Assembly (NCBI RefSeq): GCF_003633685.1
Contig: NZ_RBKT01000001.1
Coordinates: 6,696,001 to 6,760,000, forward strand
Source: Micromonospora pisi
GTDB taxonomy: Bacteria; Actinomycetota; Actinomycetes; Mycobacteriales; Micromonosporaceae
Reading direction: 5' to 3'
Length of the DNA: 64,000 nucleotides
Part shown: in pieces, positions 24,608 through 31,040 of the stretch
How the letters are laid out: each line of letters starts with the position of its first letter
Position numbering within the stretch: the first letter of the stretch is position 1
Position numbers and translations under genes: made by a program
Notes under the pieces: generated by a model
Told to the model about the DNA's origin: nothing
The model's input: the letters and a program-made list of their open reading frames with translations, nothing else
Database searches by the model: none

Positions 24608-25138
24608 TTGGATCCGGTGACCGTCGAGGTATCGCCGCTGGTCATGGCACCCGGACACCCGGTCGAGCCCACCTCGCCGCCGGCAGCCGCGGCCCCGGAA
24701 CCGCCGCCGGCGGCGACCAAGACCGTGGTGGTGTGGCCGATCATCCTGCTGGCCATGCCGGCGTTCGTCGCCATCTGGTCCGGATGGGTCGAACTCGGCG
24801 GACTCACCGGATTCGGCGTGGTCCACCCACTCCCCGGCATTTGGGACTCGCTGAGCCTGAACACCGCGATCACCCTGCCGGTCGGCATGGAGGCATACGC
24901 CGGGTACGCGATGTACGTATGGCTCAGCGGTCGGGCGTCGACCCGAGCCCGGACGTTCGCGGCCTGGTCCGCGGTGATCTCGCTACTGGTCGGTGCCGCT
25001 GGGCAGATCGCGTATCACCTGATGGTGGCGGCCGGCATGACGTCGGCCCCATGGCAGATCACAACGGTGGTTGCCTGTATTCCGGTGGCCACGTTCGGAC
25101 TCGGCTGCACCCTGGCCCACCTCGTTCGTGAGAAGTAG
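24608..25138 (+). CDS. Element-encoded membrane protein with four helices (Spd/DUF2637-like)
   Basis: 176 aa as drawn. A Pro/Ala-rich linker precedes four transmembrane helices: VVVWPIILLAMPAFVAIWSGW, a helix in NTAITLPVGMEAYAGYAMYVW, FAAWSAVISLLVGAAGQIAYHLMVA and WQITTVVACIPVATFGLGCTLAHL. Similar proteins are regular cargo of AICEs near transfer genes; a role in mycelial spread is plausible but unproven. The start is weak (TTG 24608 or GTG 24617, without a clear Shine-Dalgarno), which fits this being the C-terminal half of a frameshifted gene. Confidence 0.6.
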   Translation: MDPVTVEVSPLVMAPGHPVEPTSPPAAAAPEPPPAATKTVVVWPIILLAMPAFVAIWSGWVELGGLTGFGVVHPLPGIWDSLSLNTAITLPVGMEAYAGYAMYVWLSGRASTRARTFAAWSAVISLLVGAAGQIAYHLMVAAGMTSAPWQITTVVACIPVATFGLGCTLAHLVREK

Positions 25139-25237
25139 CCGGCGGTCCCGCAAACCCGAGCACATCTATTGATGCTGACGAGTTCACTGACGCAAACTCA
25201 GCCACACCCGTTCTCCACCCCGATGATGGGAGTCATC

Positions 25238-25456
25238 ATGACGCTACGGTTTCTTGGCAAAGACCCGGAGAGCCCGAACAACGGGTCCCCGACCGTGTAC
25301 CACGACGAGGAGCGCGACACGTACGTCGTCCAGGGCTGGCGGGTCATCGACCCCGACCGCCTGGCCCAGTTGGACACTCCAGCCCACGAAACCGTGGTTG
25401 AGATTCCTCGCCGCATGATGCAGTTCTTCCCGGAGGTGAACGGTGCCGAGCTTTGA
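25238..25456 (+). CDS. Small conserved partner protein upstream of DUF6879
   Basis: 72 aa, soluble, with the pattern MTLRFLGKDPESPNNGSP, TVYHDEERDTYVVQGWRV and EIPRRMMQFFPEV. Proteins of this size and pattern regularly precede DUF6879-XRE pairs in actinomycetes; their function is unknown. The ATG at 25238 follows GATGGGAG at good spacing. Its 3' end overlaps the DUF6879 gene by 14 nt, so the two are co-translated. Confidence 0.75.
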   Translation: MTLRFLGKDPESPNNGSPTVYHDEERDTYVVQGWRVIDPDRLAQLDTPAHETVVEIPRRMMQFFPEVNGAEL

Positions 25457-25958
25457 CGAACTCCTGCGCGACTGCAAGCGGTCCGCGGTGCACCTGGAGA
25501 TGCGCGACAGCTACATGCAGGACGACCCGATGCTGACCGCCTGGCGAGCCGGGCACCGCGACGATCCGGCGGACCGGGAATCGTGGTGGCGTCCGTGGCT
25601 GGACCTGATGGCGGACACCACCGGGCGGGGCGTGAAGGTTCGGCGAGCTCGGATCGTCTCCGAGCCGGTCAGCGAGTACATCCGGTTCGAGCACGACATC
25701 ACGTTCACGAATCTGGCGGCCGGCGAGCAGGTGCGATGGCTGCCCCGACGTCAGGCCACCGACCTGGCGTTGCCCGGTAACGACTTCTGGCTGTTCGATG
25801 ACGAGCTGGTACTGGTCAACCACTTCGACGGAGACGGGAACTGGTCCCCGGAGCCGATGGAGCTGACTTCGGAGCCGGACGTCGTGAAGCTGTGCGCGAC
25901 GGCGTTCGAGGCGGTGTGGGAGCGGGCCACGCCCCACGAGGACTACCGGCCGATCTGA
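25443..25958 (+). CDS. DUF6879 family protein
   Basis: 171 aa with the family's usual order: FDELLRDCKRSAVHLEMRDSY, a DPADRESWWRPWLDLMADTTGRGVKVRRARIVSEP core (here split for brevity), SEYIRFEHDIT, VRWLPRRQA and NDFWLFDDELVLVNHFDGDG. GTG at 25443 has GGAGGTGAAC upstream. The domain is almost always next to an XRE/DUF5753 regulator and takes the place that DUF397 has elsewhere, so it is probably that regulator's partner. Gap to the next gene is 3 nt. Confidence 0.8.
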   Translation: MPSFDELLRDCKRSAVHLEMRDSYMQDDPMLTAWRAGHRDDPADRESWWRPWLDLMADTTGRGVKVRRARIVSEPVSEYIRFEHDITFTNLAAGEQVRWLPRRQATDLALPGNDFWLFDDELVLVNHFDGDGNWSPEPMELTSEPDVVKLCATAFEAVWERATPHEDYRPI

Positions 25959-25961
25959 CCC

Positions 25962-26828
25962 GTGCCAGCCCAGCCATCGTCCAGCGCCCAGCAGCTCATC
26001 GAGGCACTCGGCGCCCGCCTGCGGGAACTACGCCTCGATGCCGGGCTATCCGGGCGTGACCTGGCTGGGCTGGCCGGGTGGCACTCATCGAAAATCAGCA
26101 AGATCGAGCACGGAAAGCAGACCCCCTCGGCCGATGACCTCCGGGCCTGGTGCCGGCACTGCGGCGCGGACGACCAGGCAACCGACCTGGTGGCCTCGCT
26201 GCGGGCGGCCGAGGGAATGTTCGTGGAGTGGCGAAGGATGGAACGGGCCGGGCTTCGGCTGGCCCAGGAGTCTGTGGTGCCGTTGTGGGAACGGACGCAG
26301 CGATACCGGATCTACTCGTCCTGGATCGTCCCCGGTCCGCTCCAGACCCGCGCATACATCACGGCAGCGCTGTCCTCGATCATGGTGCGTAGAGACCTGC
26401 CCGACGACATTGAGGCCGCAGTGCAGGTGCGCGTCGACAAGCAGCGCGTCGTCCACGAGGGAGACCGACGGTTCGCCTGCCTATTGGAGGAGAGCGTTCT
26501 CCGTACGCCGTTGGGCGGGCCCGACGCGATGGCCGGACAGCTCGGACACCTACTGGCGGTAGGGTCGCTGCCGTCGGTGTCCCTCGGCATCATCCCGCAC
26601 GGCGTCGACCGTTTTGCCTGCTGGCCGAGTGAAAGCTTCATCATGTTCGATGACGCCGAGGTGGCGGTTGAACTGGTGTCGGGGCACCTCACGGTCACCC
26701 AACCGCGCGAGGTAGCGATGTACGCGGATACGTTCAGCAGGCTGGCGTCCCTGGCCGTGCACGGCGCGGCGGCACGCGCGCTGATTACGTCCGCGATCGA
26801 CGCATTGGACGCCCGCCGAGCAATCTGA
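25962..26828 (+). CDS. XRE-family regulator with DUF5753 domain (element-borne)
   Basis: 288 aa. The N-terminal HTH is ALGARLRELRLDAGLSGRDLAGLAGWHSSKISKIEHGKQ (read in two halves); the rest is DUF5753 (SSWIVPGPLQTRAYITAAL, ACLLEESVLRTPLGG, LGIIPHG). It is the second such regulator in the window but only distantly similar to the one at 19331. It closes the three-gene unit starting at 25238 and may control that unit or host targets. Confidence 0.88.
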   Translation: MPAQPSSSAQQLIEALGARLRELRLDAGLSGRDLAGLAGWHSSKISKIEHGKQTPSADDLRAWCRHCGADDQATDLVASLRAAEGMFVEWRRMERAGLRLAQESVVPLWERTQRYRIYSSWIVPGPLQTRAYITAALSSIMVRRDLPDDIEAAVQVRVDKQRVVHEGDRRFACLLEESVLRTPLGGPDAMAGQLGHLLAVGSLPSVSLGIIPHGVDRFACWPSESFIMFDDAEVAVELVSGHLTVTQPREVAMYADTFSRLASLAVHGAAARALITSAIDALDARRAI

Positions 26829-26973
26829 AGCAACTTCGTTGAGGCTCGGTCAGCGTCGCCCCTACCGTCGGTTACGGCGCGGCGACGGGCACACACCCAG
26901 TTCCGCCATTTGGTGGCCCCACAAGTGGGCCCGCTCGCCGCGCCCCCGATCGCACCGGTGACGGCCGGTGCTC

Positions 26974-27026
26974 TGGAGTACGGGGACATGGTCGGCCGGC
27001 CCGCTCGCCCTCGTCCCCGTACTCCA
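26974..27026 (+). promoter_or_regulatory. Hairpin in front of the micro-gene operon
   Basis: A perfect 14-bp stem (TGGAGTACGGGGAC 26974-26987 with 27013-27026) has a 25-nt loop. It ends about 8 nt before the GGAGGT of the first micro-gene, so it could be a terminator for the XRE unit or a leader hairpin controlling ribosome access. Confidence 0.5.
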
Positions 27027-27047
27027 CCTGACACGGAGGTGGGCCCG

Positions 27048-27263
27048 ATGAACAGCACACGACGTAAGTGGTTCCTAAACCCTGACGACCCGGCGCCGGT
27101 CGAGCAGTCGGTGCCGGCCCCCGCTCCCGCGCCGCCGCCGATGGACGGGTCGCGCCGGGAGCTGGTGACGCTGACGGTCGCTGCGGCGACGATCGGCGGG
27201 GCCCGCCGGTACGGCGCCGGGACCGGGCCGGCCCGGCGCAACGGCGGGCGGTGGCCGGCATGA
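27048..27263 (+). CDS. Hypothetical micro-protein (first gene of overlapping operon)
   Basis: 71 aa: a basic N-terminus (NSTRRKWFLNPDDPAP), a Pro/Ala-rich linker and a weakly hydrophobic ELVTLTVAAATIGGA segment, ending in a basic tail. No domain is recognised. A good Shine-Dalgarno (ACGGAGGTGG) precedes the ATG, and the stop codon overlaps the next ATG (ATGA). Confidence 0.6.
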   Translation: MNSTRRKWFLNPDDPAPVEQSVPAPAPAPPPMDGSRRELVTLTVAAATIGGARRYGAGTGPARRNGGRWPA

Positions 27264-27400
27264 CGCCGGAAGAGACGGTGCGGGAGGCGCTGCGGATCAA
27301 GTCGCAGCACGCCGACGGCGGTACGTGCCCGCAGTGCGGGCCGGACGGGTGCCTGGAGTTGCTGCGGATTCAGGGCCTGATCAAGCCGGGTGAGTTGTGA
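27260..27400 (+). CDS. 46-aa micro-protein with CPQCGPDGC motif
   Basis: The chain is 46 residues: a short acidic helix (TPEETVREALRIK), then GGTCPQCGPDGCLELLRIQGL. Three Cys in CPQCxPDGC plus a nearby His could bind one zinc. The same motif returns in the product of 27693. Overlaps: ATGA with the gene before and TGATG with the gene after. Confidence 0.6.
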   Translation: MTPEETVREALRIKSQHADGGTCPQCGPDGCLELLRIQGLIKPGEL

Positions 27401-27696
27401 TGGCCGTCGTGCTGCGGGGCGTGGAGTTGCGCGGCCTGGTCGTGGAGCTGGAGCCGGGCGAGTGGTACTACGCCACCGACGGGCCCGACACCGACCCGGC
27501 GGCAACCGCCCGGACCATCGTTCTCGGTGACGTCGACCGCATCCAGCTACGCCTGCGCGGCGACCACCAGGAGATGTGGGTGGGAGCGCACAAGCCGACC
27601 TGCGGGCAGCGCCCGGACCACCGCGCGTGCATCGCCGAGTACATCGCCCTGACGGCGGTCGAGCGGGCCGTGGCCAAGCGGGACGGTGCACGGTGA
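27400..27696 (+). CDS. Hypothetical protein, 98 aa
   Basis: A beta-rich N-terminus (AVVLRGVELRGLVVELEPGEWYYATDGPD) is followed by a DRIQLRLRGDHQEMWVGAH strand pair and a C-terminal Cys/His region (PTCGQRPDHRACIAEYI) with a final basic helix. No family is recognised. Start choice is between GTG 27397 and ATG 27400; the ATG overlaps the previous TGA by one base. Its stop overlaps the next GTG. Confidence 0.55.
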   Translation: MAVVLRGVELRGLVVELEPGEWYYATDGPDTDPAATARTIVLGDVDRIQLRLRGDHQEMWVGAHKPTCGQRPDHRACIAEYIALTAVERAVAKRDGAR

Positions 27697-27893
27697 CGGC
27701 GATGGATGACGGCTACACCCCACAGGCGATGTGGTGGTCGGTCGGCATGACGCTCACCGGGCACGCCGGTGGCCGCCGGTGCCCGCAGTGCCGCCCGGAC
27801 GGGTGCGCCCAACTCGCGTGGGCGATCCGGCAGCGGGAGGCCGGTCGCCCTCTCTCGCCGGTGCCGGTGCTGTTGGCTGGTGCACGGCCGTGA
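27693..27893 (+). CDS. 66-aa micro-protein with CPQCRPDGC motif
   Basis: 66 aa starting with GTG that overlaps the previous stop (GTGA). The core GGRRCPQCRPDGCAQLAWAI repeats the CPQCxPDGC signature of the 46-aa product at 27260, with the same short helix behind it, so the two are paralogues. The tail is Pro/Leu-rich. It probably binds zinc; its target is unknown. Confidence 0.6.
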   Translation: MTAMDDGYTPQAMWWSVGMTLTGHAGGRRCPQCRPDGCAQLAWAIRQREAGRPLSPVPVLLAGARP

Positions 27894-28114
27894 CCGAGGC
27901 GTCCTCGGCGTTGACGAAGGTCACCGTCAATCTCATCCCGCGCGGGGTCGACGCCCTGGAGCGGGCCTGCGCGCGGACCCGGGACACGAAGACGGACACG
28001 ATCAACCGGGCCATCGTCGTCCACGCCCTCGTCCTGGAGCTGGTCGAGCGCGGCGGCGGGCACCTCACCGTGCGGCACCCCAACGGCAGCATCGAGCGGG
28101 TACACCTGCTCTGA
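27890..28114 (+). CDS. Ribbon-helix-helix-like small DNA-binding protein
   Basis: 74 aa. A beta strand KVTVNLIPRG is followed by two helices (VDALERACARTRD and TKTDTINRAIVVHALVLELVE) with the spacing of CopG/Arc-type RHH regulators, then GGHLTVRHPNGSIERVHLL. GTG overlaps the preceding stop. As the last gene of the coupled micro-gene operon it could be its autoregulator, like small RHH repressors of plasmids and AICEs. Confidence 0.65.
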   Translation: MTEASSALTKVTVNLIPRGVDALERACARTRDTKTDTINRAIVVHALVLELVERGGGHLTVRHPNGSIERVHLL

Positions 28115-28251
28115 CCTTCCTACCGTACTGCACCCAAAGGCAATGATCTTTGTCGATGTCCAATCAAAGACATGTACGAGTAATTCGGCGAATCGTCCGG
28201 CAACCTGGGACCGGCGGCGCACCCCAGCGCCGCACGATGATCGGGGAATCC

Positions 28252-28698
28252 ATGCGACTCCGCACAACCCTCGGCGGCTTCCTCCTAGCCGTTGGTACCC
28301 TACTGGCGCTCATCCCAGCGACCACGGCGAGTGCTGCACCCGGCGCCGGTATCGCAGCCACGCCGACATGCGTCCAGGTCCGCTACTTCTACCAGGGAGC
28401 CGACGTACCGGCGGTCAGCCGCACCGGGAGCGTCAACTGCAACATGGTGCGAGGCAACGTCAGTCCGGCCGTTGAGCAACTCCAGTTGTCTCTGAATCGC
28501 TGTAGCCCCGATTCGCTGCGGCGCGCGGGCGTGTACCCGCTGTCGCTTGACGGCAATTTCGGCGGTAATACCGAGAAGGGCCTGCGGTACGCGCAGGCTG
28601 ATCACGGTACCGGCGCGGACGGTGTTTACGGTCCGGCCACCCGGAAGGCGATTTCGCATTTTGATTCCAACGGTGAGGGCTGCTTGCGGGTGACGTAA
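28252..28698 (+). CDS. Secreted peptidoglycan-binding (PG_binding_1) protein
   Basis: 148 aa. A signal peptide (RLRTTLGGFLLAVGTLLALIP, cleavage near ASA-AP) precedes a PG_binding_1 domain: VSPAVEQLQLSLNRC, YPLSLDGNFGGNTEKGLRYAQ and GTGADGVYGPATRKAI, the classic D-G-x-F/Y-G-P/x-x-T pattern twice. Cys pairs suggest disulfides outside the cell. There is no catalytic domain, so it binds wall peptidoglycan rather than cutting it. ATG at 28252 follows GGGGAATC. It may be phage or transfer cargo of the element. Confidence 0.82.
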   Translation: MRLRTTLGGFLLAVGTLLALIPATTASAAPGAGIAATPTCVQVRYFYQGADVPAVSRTGSVNCNMVRGNVSPAVEQLQLSLNRCSPDSLRRAGVYPLSLDGNFGGNTEKGLRYAQADHGTGADGVYGPATRKAISHFDSNGEGCLRVT

Positions 28699-28747
28699 CC
28701 AGCCTTTGCCTGGTGCCGCTACTGGCAACAACCAGGACTGGTGCACG

Positions 28748-28788
28748 AAAAAAGGCGGCCCCACCCTCCGGGAGGAAGGTGGGGCCGC
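28748..28788 (-). terminator. Intrinsic terminator of the holin-like gene
   Basis: An 11-bp perfect stem (28755-28765 with 28778-28788, arm GCGGCCCCACC) has a 12-nt loop. The A run at 28748-28753 is a T tract on the minus strand, so it terminates leftward transcription. It may also act on the gene at 28252. Confidence 0.75.
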
Positions 28789-28843
28789 TTCGCGTTTGGT
28801 CGGCGCCGGCCCGGTGGCTACCGGGAGCGCCGCGCCGTCGATG

Positions 28844-29089
28844 CTACCGGCGTAGCAGGTGGGCGACCGTTGCCGGGGCGTACACCCGCAGCCGGATCAG
28901 CCACGCCACGGCGACCGGGCCGCCGATGAGGACCAGGCCGAGGATGGCCTTGATCTGCGCCTCGGTGAGGTCGACGCCGAACGATACAAGCAGGGTGAGT
29001 AGTGCGCCCACGGCAGCCGACGCGGCACCGACGGACAGCGCCGGCTCCTTGCTGCCCGGGTCGGGGATGGTGGGGGTGGGCTCGGTCAT
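28844..29089 (-). CDS. Holin-like small membrane protein
   Basis: 81 aa. A Pro-rich acidic N-terminus is followed by two transmembrane helices (SVGAASAAVGALLTLLVSFG, with VDLTEAQIKAIL between, and GLVLIGGPVAVAWLIRL) and a basic end. The helix-loop-helix layout with the F/G-V-D-L-T linker is typical of small proteins annotated as holins in actinomycete prophages. GAGAGGCG precedes ATG. A fragment of a second phage-like gene lies immediately upstream. Confidence 0.65.
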   Translation of the reverse strand: MTEPTPTIPDPGSKEPALSVGAASAAVGALLTLLVSFGVDLTEAQIKAILGLVLIGGPVAVAWLIRLRVYAPATVAHLLRR

Positions 29090-29090
29090 T

Positions 29091-29198
29091 TCATCGCCTC
29101 TCAGTGATTGCGGCTTCGATCCGCTGCACCTCATCGCGCAGAGATCCGCCGGAGTTGGGGTGCAGCTCGTGTTCCACTCGGGTGAGCCGGGCATCCAC
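29091..29198 (-). pseudogene. Truncated phage-type gene upstream of the holin-like gene
   Basis: The last 35 codons read VDARLTRVEHELHPNSGG then SLRDEVQRIEAAITERR before TGA, one base before the holin-like ATG. A coiled-coil segment with PNSGGSLRD is common in phage proteins encoded next to holins. No ribosome-binding site or full N-terminus exists, because the integrase fragment begins at the same point on the other strand. Confidence 0.4.
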
Positions 29199-29199
29199 A

Positions 29200-29747
29200 C
29201 ACGGCCATGCCCGCCGCCATGCTCACCAAGCTGCACCAAGCACGCCCGGTTGTGTCCACAACGGTGGGGCGGCGGCCTCCAGGAGGTCGACGTCAAGTCG
29301 GAGAAGGGGGACCGCGATCTCCCGCTGTTCCCCATCCTCGTGGAGCTGCTTCGCCGACGCCGGGAGCGGCAACAGGTCCAGTTCGCGACCCTCGATCTTG
29401 ACTGGACGCCAGAGGTGCACGTGTTCACCGACGAACTCGGCCAGCCGGTCGATCCAAAGCGGGATCACGCCGCGTGGGAAGAGCTACTGGTGGCGGCCGG
29501 TGTTGAGGACTCGCGGCTACACGCGGCGCGGCACAGCGCTGGAACCATGATGATCGCTACCGGCACCGACATCCGGATCGTCCAGGAGCTGCTGGGTCAC
29601 GCCCGGGTCACAACGACCGAGGGCTACACGGACGTGGCCATGGCGGTGAAGCGGCAGGCGGTGGAGCGGGCCGTGGCGGCGATGATGGATGGGCAGCTCG
29701 CGGCGCTACTGCAACCAAATGGTGCAACCATTCGACCGCCTGGGTGA
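29200..29747 (+). pseudogene. C-terminal fragment of a tyrosine recombinase (AICE integrase)
   Basis: The fragment starts inside the Cys-rich insertion typical of actinomycete pSAM2-like integrases (SCTKHARLCPQRWGGGL) and keeps the beta-hairpin Lys (VKSEKGDRDLPLFP), HAARHSAG (His-x-x-Arg), LLGHARVTTTEGYTDV (second His and the catalytic Tyr). The SAM-like DNA-binding domain and the first catalytic Arg are absent. Its 3' end holds the TGCAACCA doublet and lies 68 nt before the right direct repeat, the usual int-attP order. Confidence 0.8.
29710..29730. promoter_or_regulatory. Candidate integrase arm-type sites, right
   Basis: TGCAACCA at 29710-29717 and 29723-29730, inside the last codons of the integrase fragment, mirrors the doublet at 23330-23349. 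Confidence 0.4.
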
Positions 29748-29812
29748 TCCACTAAGCAGGGCCCGGCGGCGATCGGGGCTGGTGGGAGGCAGTGTGTACG
29801 CCCCCTCACCCT

Positions 29813-29851
29813 GTCACCGATCGGTCAGCCGGCGGATGACCGATCGGTGAC
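29813..29851. repeat. Right direct repeat (candidate attR, 29816-29835) within a perfect hairpin
   Basis: ACCGATCGGTCAGCCGGCGG (29816-29835) repeats the left end exactly. Here it forms the left arm and loop of a perfect 15-bp hairpin (29813-29827 with 29837-29851). The left end of the element lacks the second arm. The empty site would therefore be a terminator-like hairpin behind the GNAT gene. Confidence 0.75.
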
Positions 29852-29852
29852 A

Positions 29853-29892
29853 ACGTGCGGGGCCGGGCCACTCGTGGCCCGGCCCCGCACGT
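29853..29892. terminator. Very strong terminator behind the sigma-factor gene
   Basis: An 18-bp perfect stem (29853-29870 with 29875-29892) has a CTCG tetraloop. It ends 32 nt before the sigma-gene stop codon, on its 3' side. Confidence 0.75.
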
Positions 29893-29924
29893 CCGGCGAC
29901 GTACGCCGGAACCTCCCCCAAGTA

Positions 29925-30758
29925 TCAGTAGGTCTCGCTGAGCTGTCCGCGCAGCTTGGTCAGCGCGCGGGCGAGCAGCCGGGAGACGTGCATCTGGGAT
30001 ACGCCGATCTGCTCGGCGATCTGGGACTGGGTCAGGTTGCCGTAGAACCGCAGGGTGAGGATCTTCTGCTCGCGCTCGTCCAGGGTGGCGAGCGCCGGTC
30101 CGAGGGCGACCCGGAGTTCGGCGAGTTCGAACTCGGCGTCCTCGCCGCCGAGCATGTCACCGAGCTCGGTGGCGCGTTCGCCGTCGCCGGTCGGGGTGGA
30201 GAGGGAGACCGCGTTGTACGCCCGCGCGCCCTCGAGCCCTTCGAGGACCTCTTCCTCGGTGACCTTGAGGTGGGCCGAGATGTCGGCGACGGTCGGCGAG
30301 CGGCCGAGGGTCTGGAGCAGGGTGCTGTTCGCCTCGGAGATGCTGAGCCGCAGTTCCTGGAGCCGTCGGGGCACCCGTACGTCCCAGGTGCGGTCCCGGA
30401 AGTGGCGCTTGAGTTCCCCGATGATGGTCGGGATGGCGTAACCGGCGAAGTCCACGCCCCGGCTCGGGTCGTACTTGTCGACCGCCTTGATCAGTCCGAC
30501 GGCGGCGGTCTGAGCCAGGTCGTCGGTGGGTTCGCCCCGGCCGCCGTAGCGGTGGGCGAGGTGGTTGGCCAGCGGCAGCCAGGCCTCGATCGCCCGGTCG
30601 CGGAGTGCCGGTCGCGACGGGTGATGGGCCGGCAGCGCGGCCATCGCCAGCAGGAGGTCGGTGGCCGAGTCGGTCAACGCGTTCGGATCGAGCTTCGGTG
30701 CCGTCTTGACGGCGGCGGCTGTGACGGTGTCCTGCTCTTTGGTGGTTGGCGCGGTCAT
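29925..30758 (-). CDS. SigB/SigF/SigG-family RNA polymerase sigma factor
   Basis: 277 aa. Region 2 (LANHLAHRYGGRGEPTDDLAQ, AVGLIKAVDKYDPSRGVDFAGYAIPTIIGELKRHFRD, given in two parts), region 3 (RLQELRLSISEANSTLLQTLGRSPTVADIS read in parts) and region 4 (LDEREQKILTLRFYGNLTQ, IAEQIGVSQMHVSRLLARAL) are all present. This group governs general stress and development and is normally held by an RsbW-type anti-sigma; none is encoded next to it. GGGAGG precedes ATG. Its upstream region contains an array of ~19-bp degenerate repeats. Confidence 0.92.
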   Translation of the reverse strand: MTAPTTKEQDTVTAAAVKTAPKLDPNALTDSATDLLLAMAALPAHHPSRPALRDRAIEAWLPLANHLAHRYGGRGEPTDDLAQTAAVGLIKAVDKYDPSRGVDFAGYAIPTIIGELKRHFRDRTWDVRVPRRLQELRLSISEANSTLLQTLGRSPTVADISAHLKVTEEEVLEGLEGARAYNAVSLSTPTGDGERATELGDMLGGEDAEFELAELRVALGPALATLDEREQKILTLRFYGNLTQSQIAEQIGVSQMHVSRLLARALTKLRGQLSETY

Positions 30759-30812
30759 GGTGGTCCTCCCTGCACCTCGTCCGCGGACAAGACAAGTTCA
30801 AGCGTTTCGCTG

Positions 30813-30900
30813 TCAGTCGTTGGTCTCACGGTCAGCTGTTCGGTTCGTGCTCAGCTGTTGGCTTTGCTGGGCTGTTCAGTTGGCACTCAGCTCTTCGGTT
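30813..30900. repeat. Five degenerate ~19-bp tandem repeats upstream of the sigma gene
   Basis: Units of the type TCAGCTGTTCGGTT begin near 30813, 30832, 30851, 30868 and 30887 (spacing 19, 19, 17, 19). They lie 55-140 nt before the sigma-factor start codon and just downstream of an AT-rich patch (about 30960-31010) that could hold its promoter. Confidence 0.5.
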
Positions 30901-31040
30901 TCGCTAAGAGCCGTTCAGTGCAGCCACCATAACCTGTTTAGTCAGCGCGAAGCTAGCCGAAAGTATGATGTATATAGTTCTCATATTATGCTTAACGGTA
31001 ATATCGGACAGATCTTTTGGGTCCGACTAATCTTCTGAGC

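Larger units (their letters stand above)
23224..29835. mobile_element. Decayed integrative element (AICE/prophage-like), 6.6 kb
   Basis: The segment is bounded by a 20-bp perfect direct repeat (23224-23243 and 29816-29835). Removing one copy and the interior would rebuild a hairpin between the GNAT gene and the sigma-factor gene. Cargo in order: GntR regulator, excisionase-like HTH protein, HTH/membrane protein, DUF6879 and XRE regulator, micro-gene operon, peptidoglycan-binding protein, holin-like protein and the catalytic part of a tyrosine integrase beside the right end. Rep and TraB/FtsK genes are missing and the integrase lacks its N-terminal two thirds, so the element should be immobile on its own. 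Confidence 0.75.

Noticed and set aside
28713-29200. N-terminal half of the integrase upstream in the same open frame
   Set aside because: The frame is open but the sequence is antisense to the holin-like gene and shows no integrase domain.
30759-31040. CRISPR-like array in the repeated region before the sigma gene
   Set aside because: Units are degenerate, about 19 bp long and contiguous, without spacer alternation.
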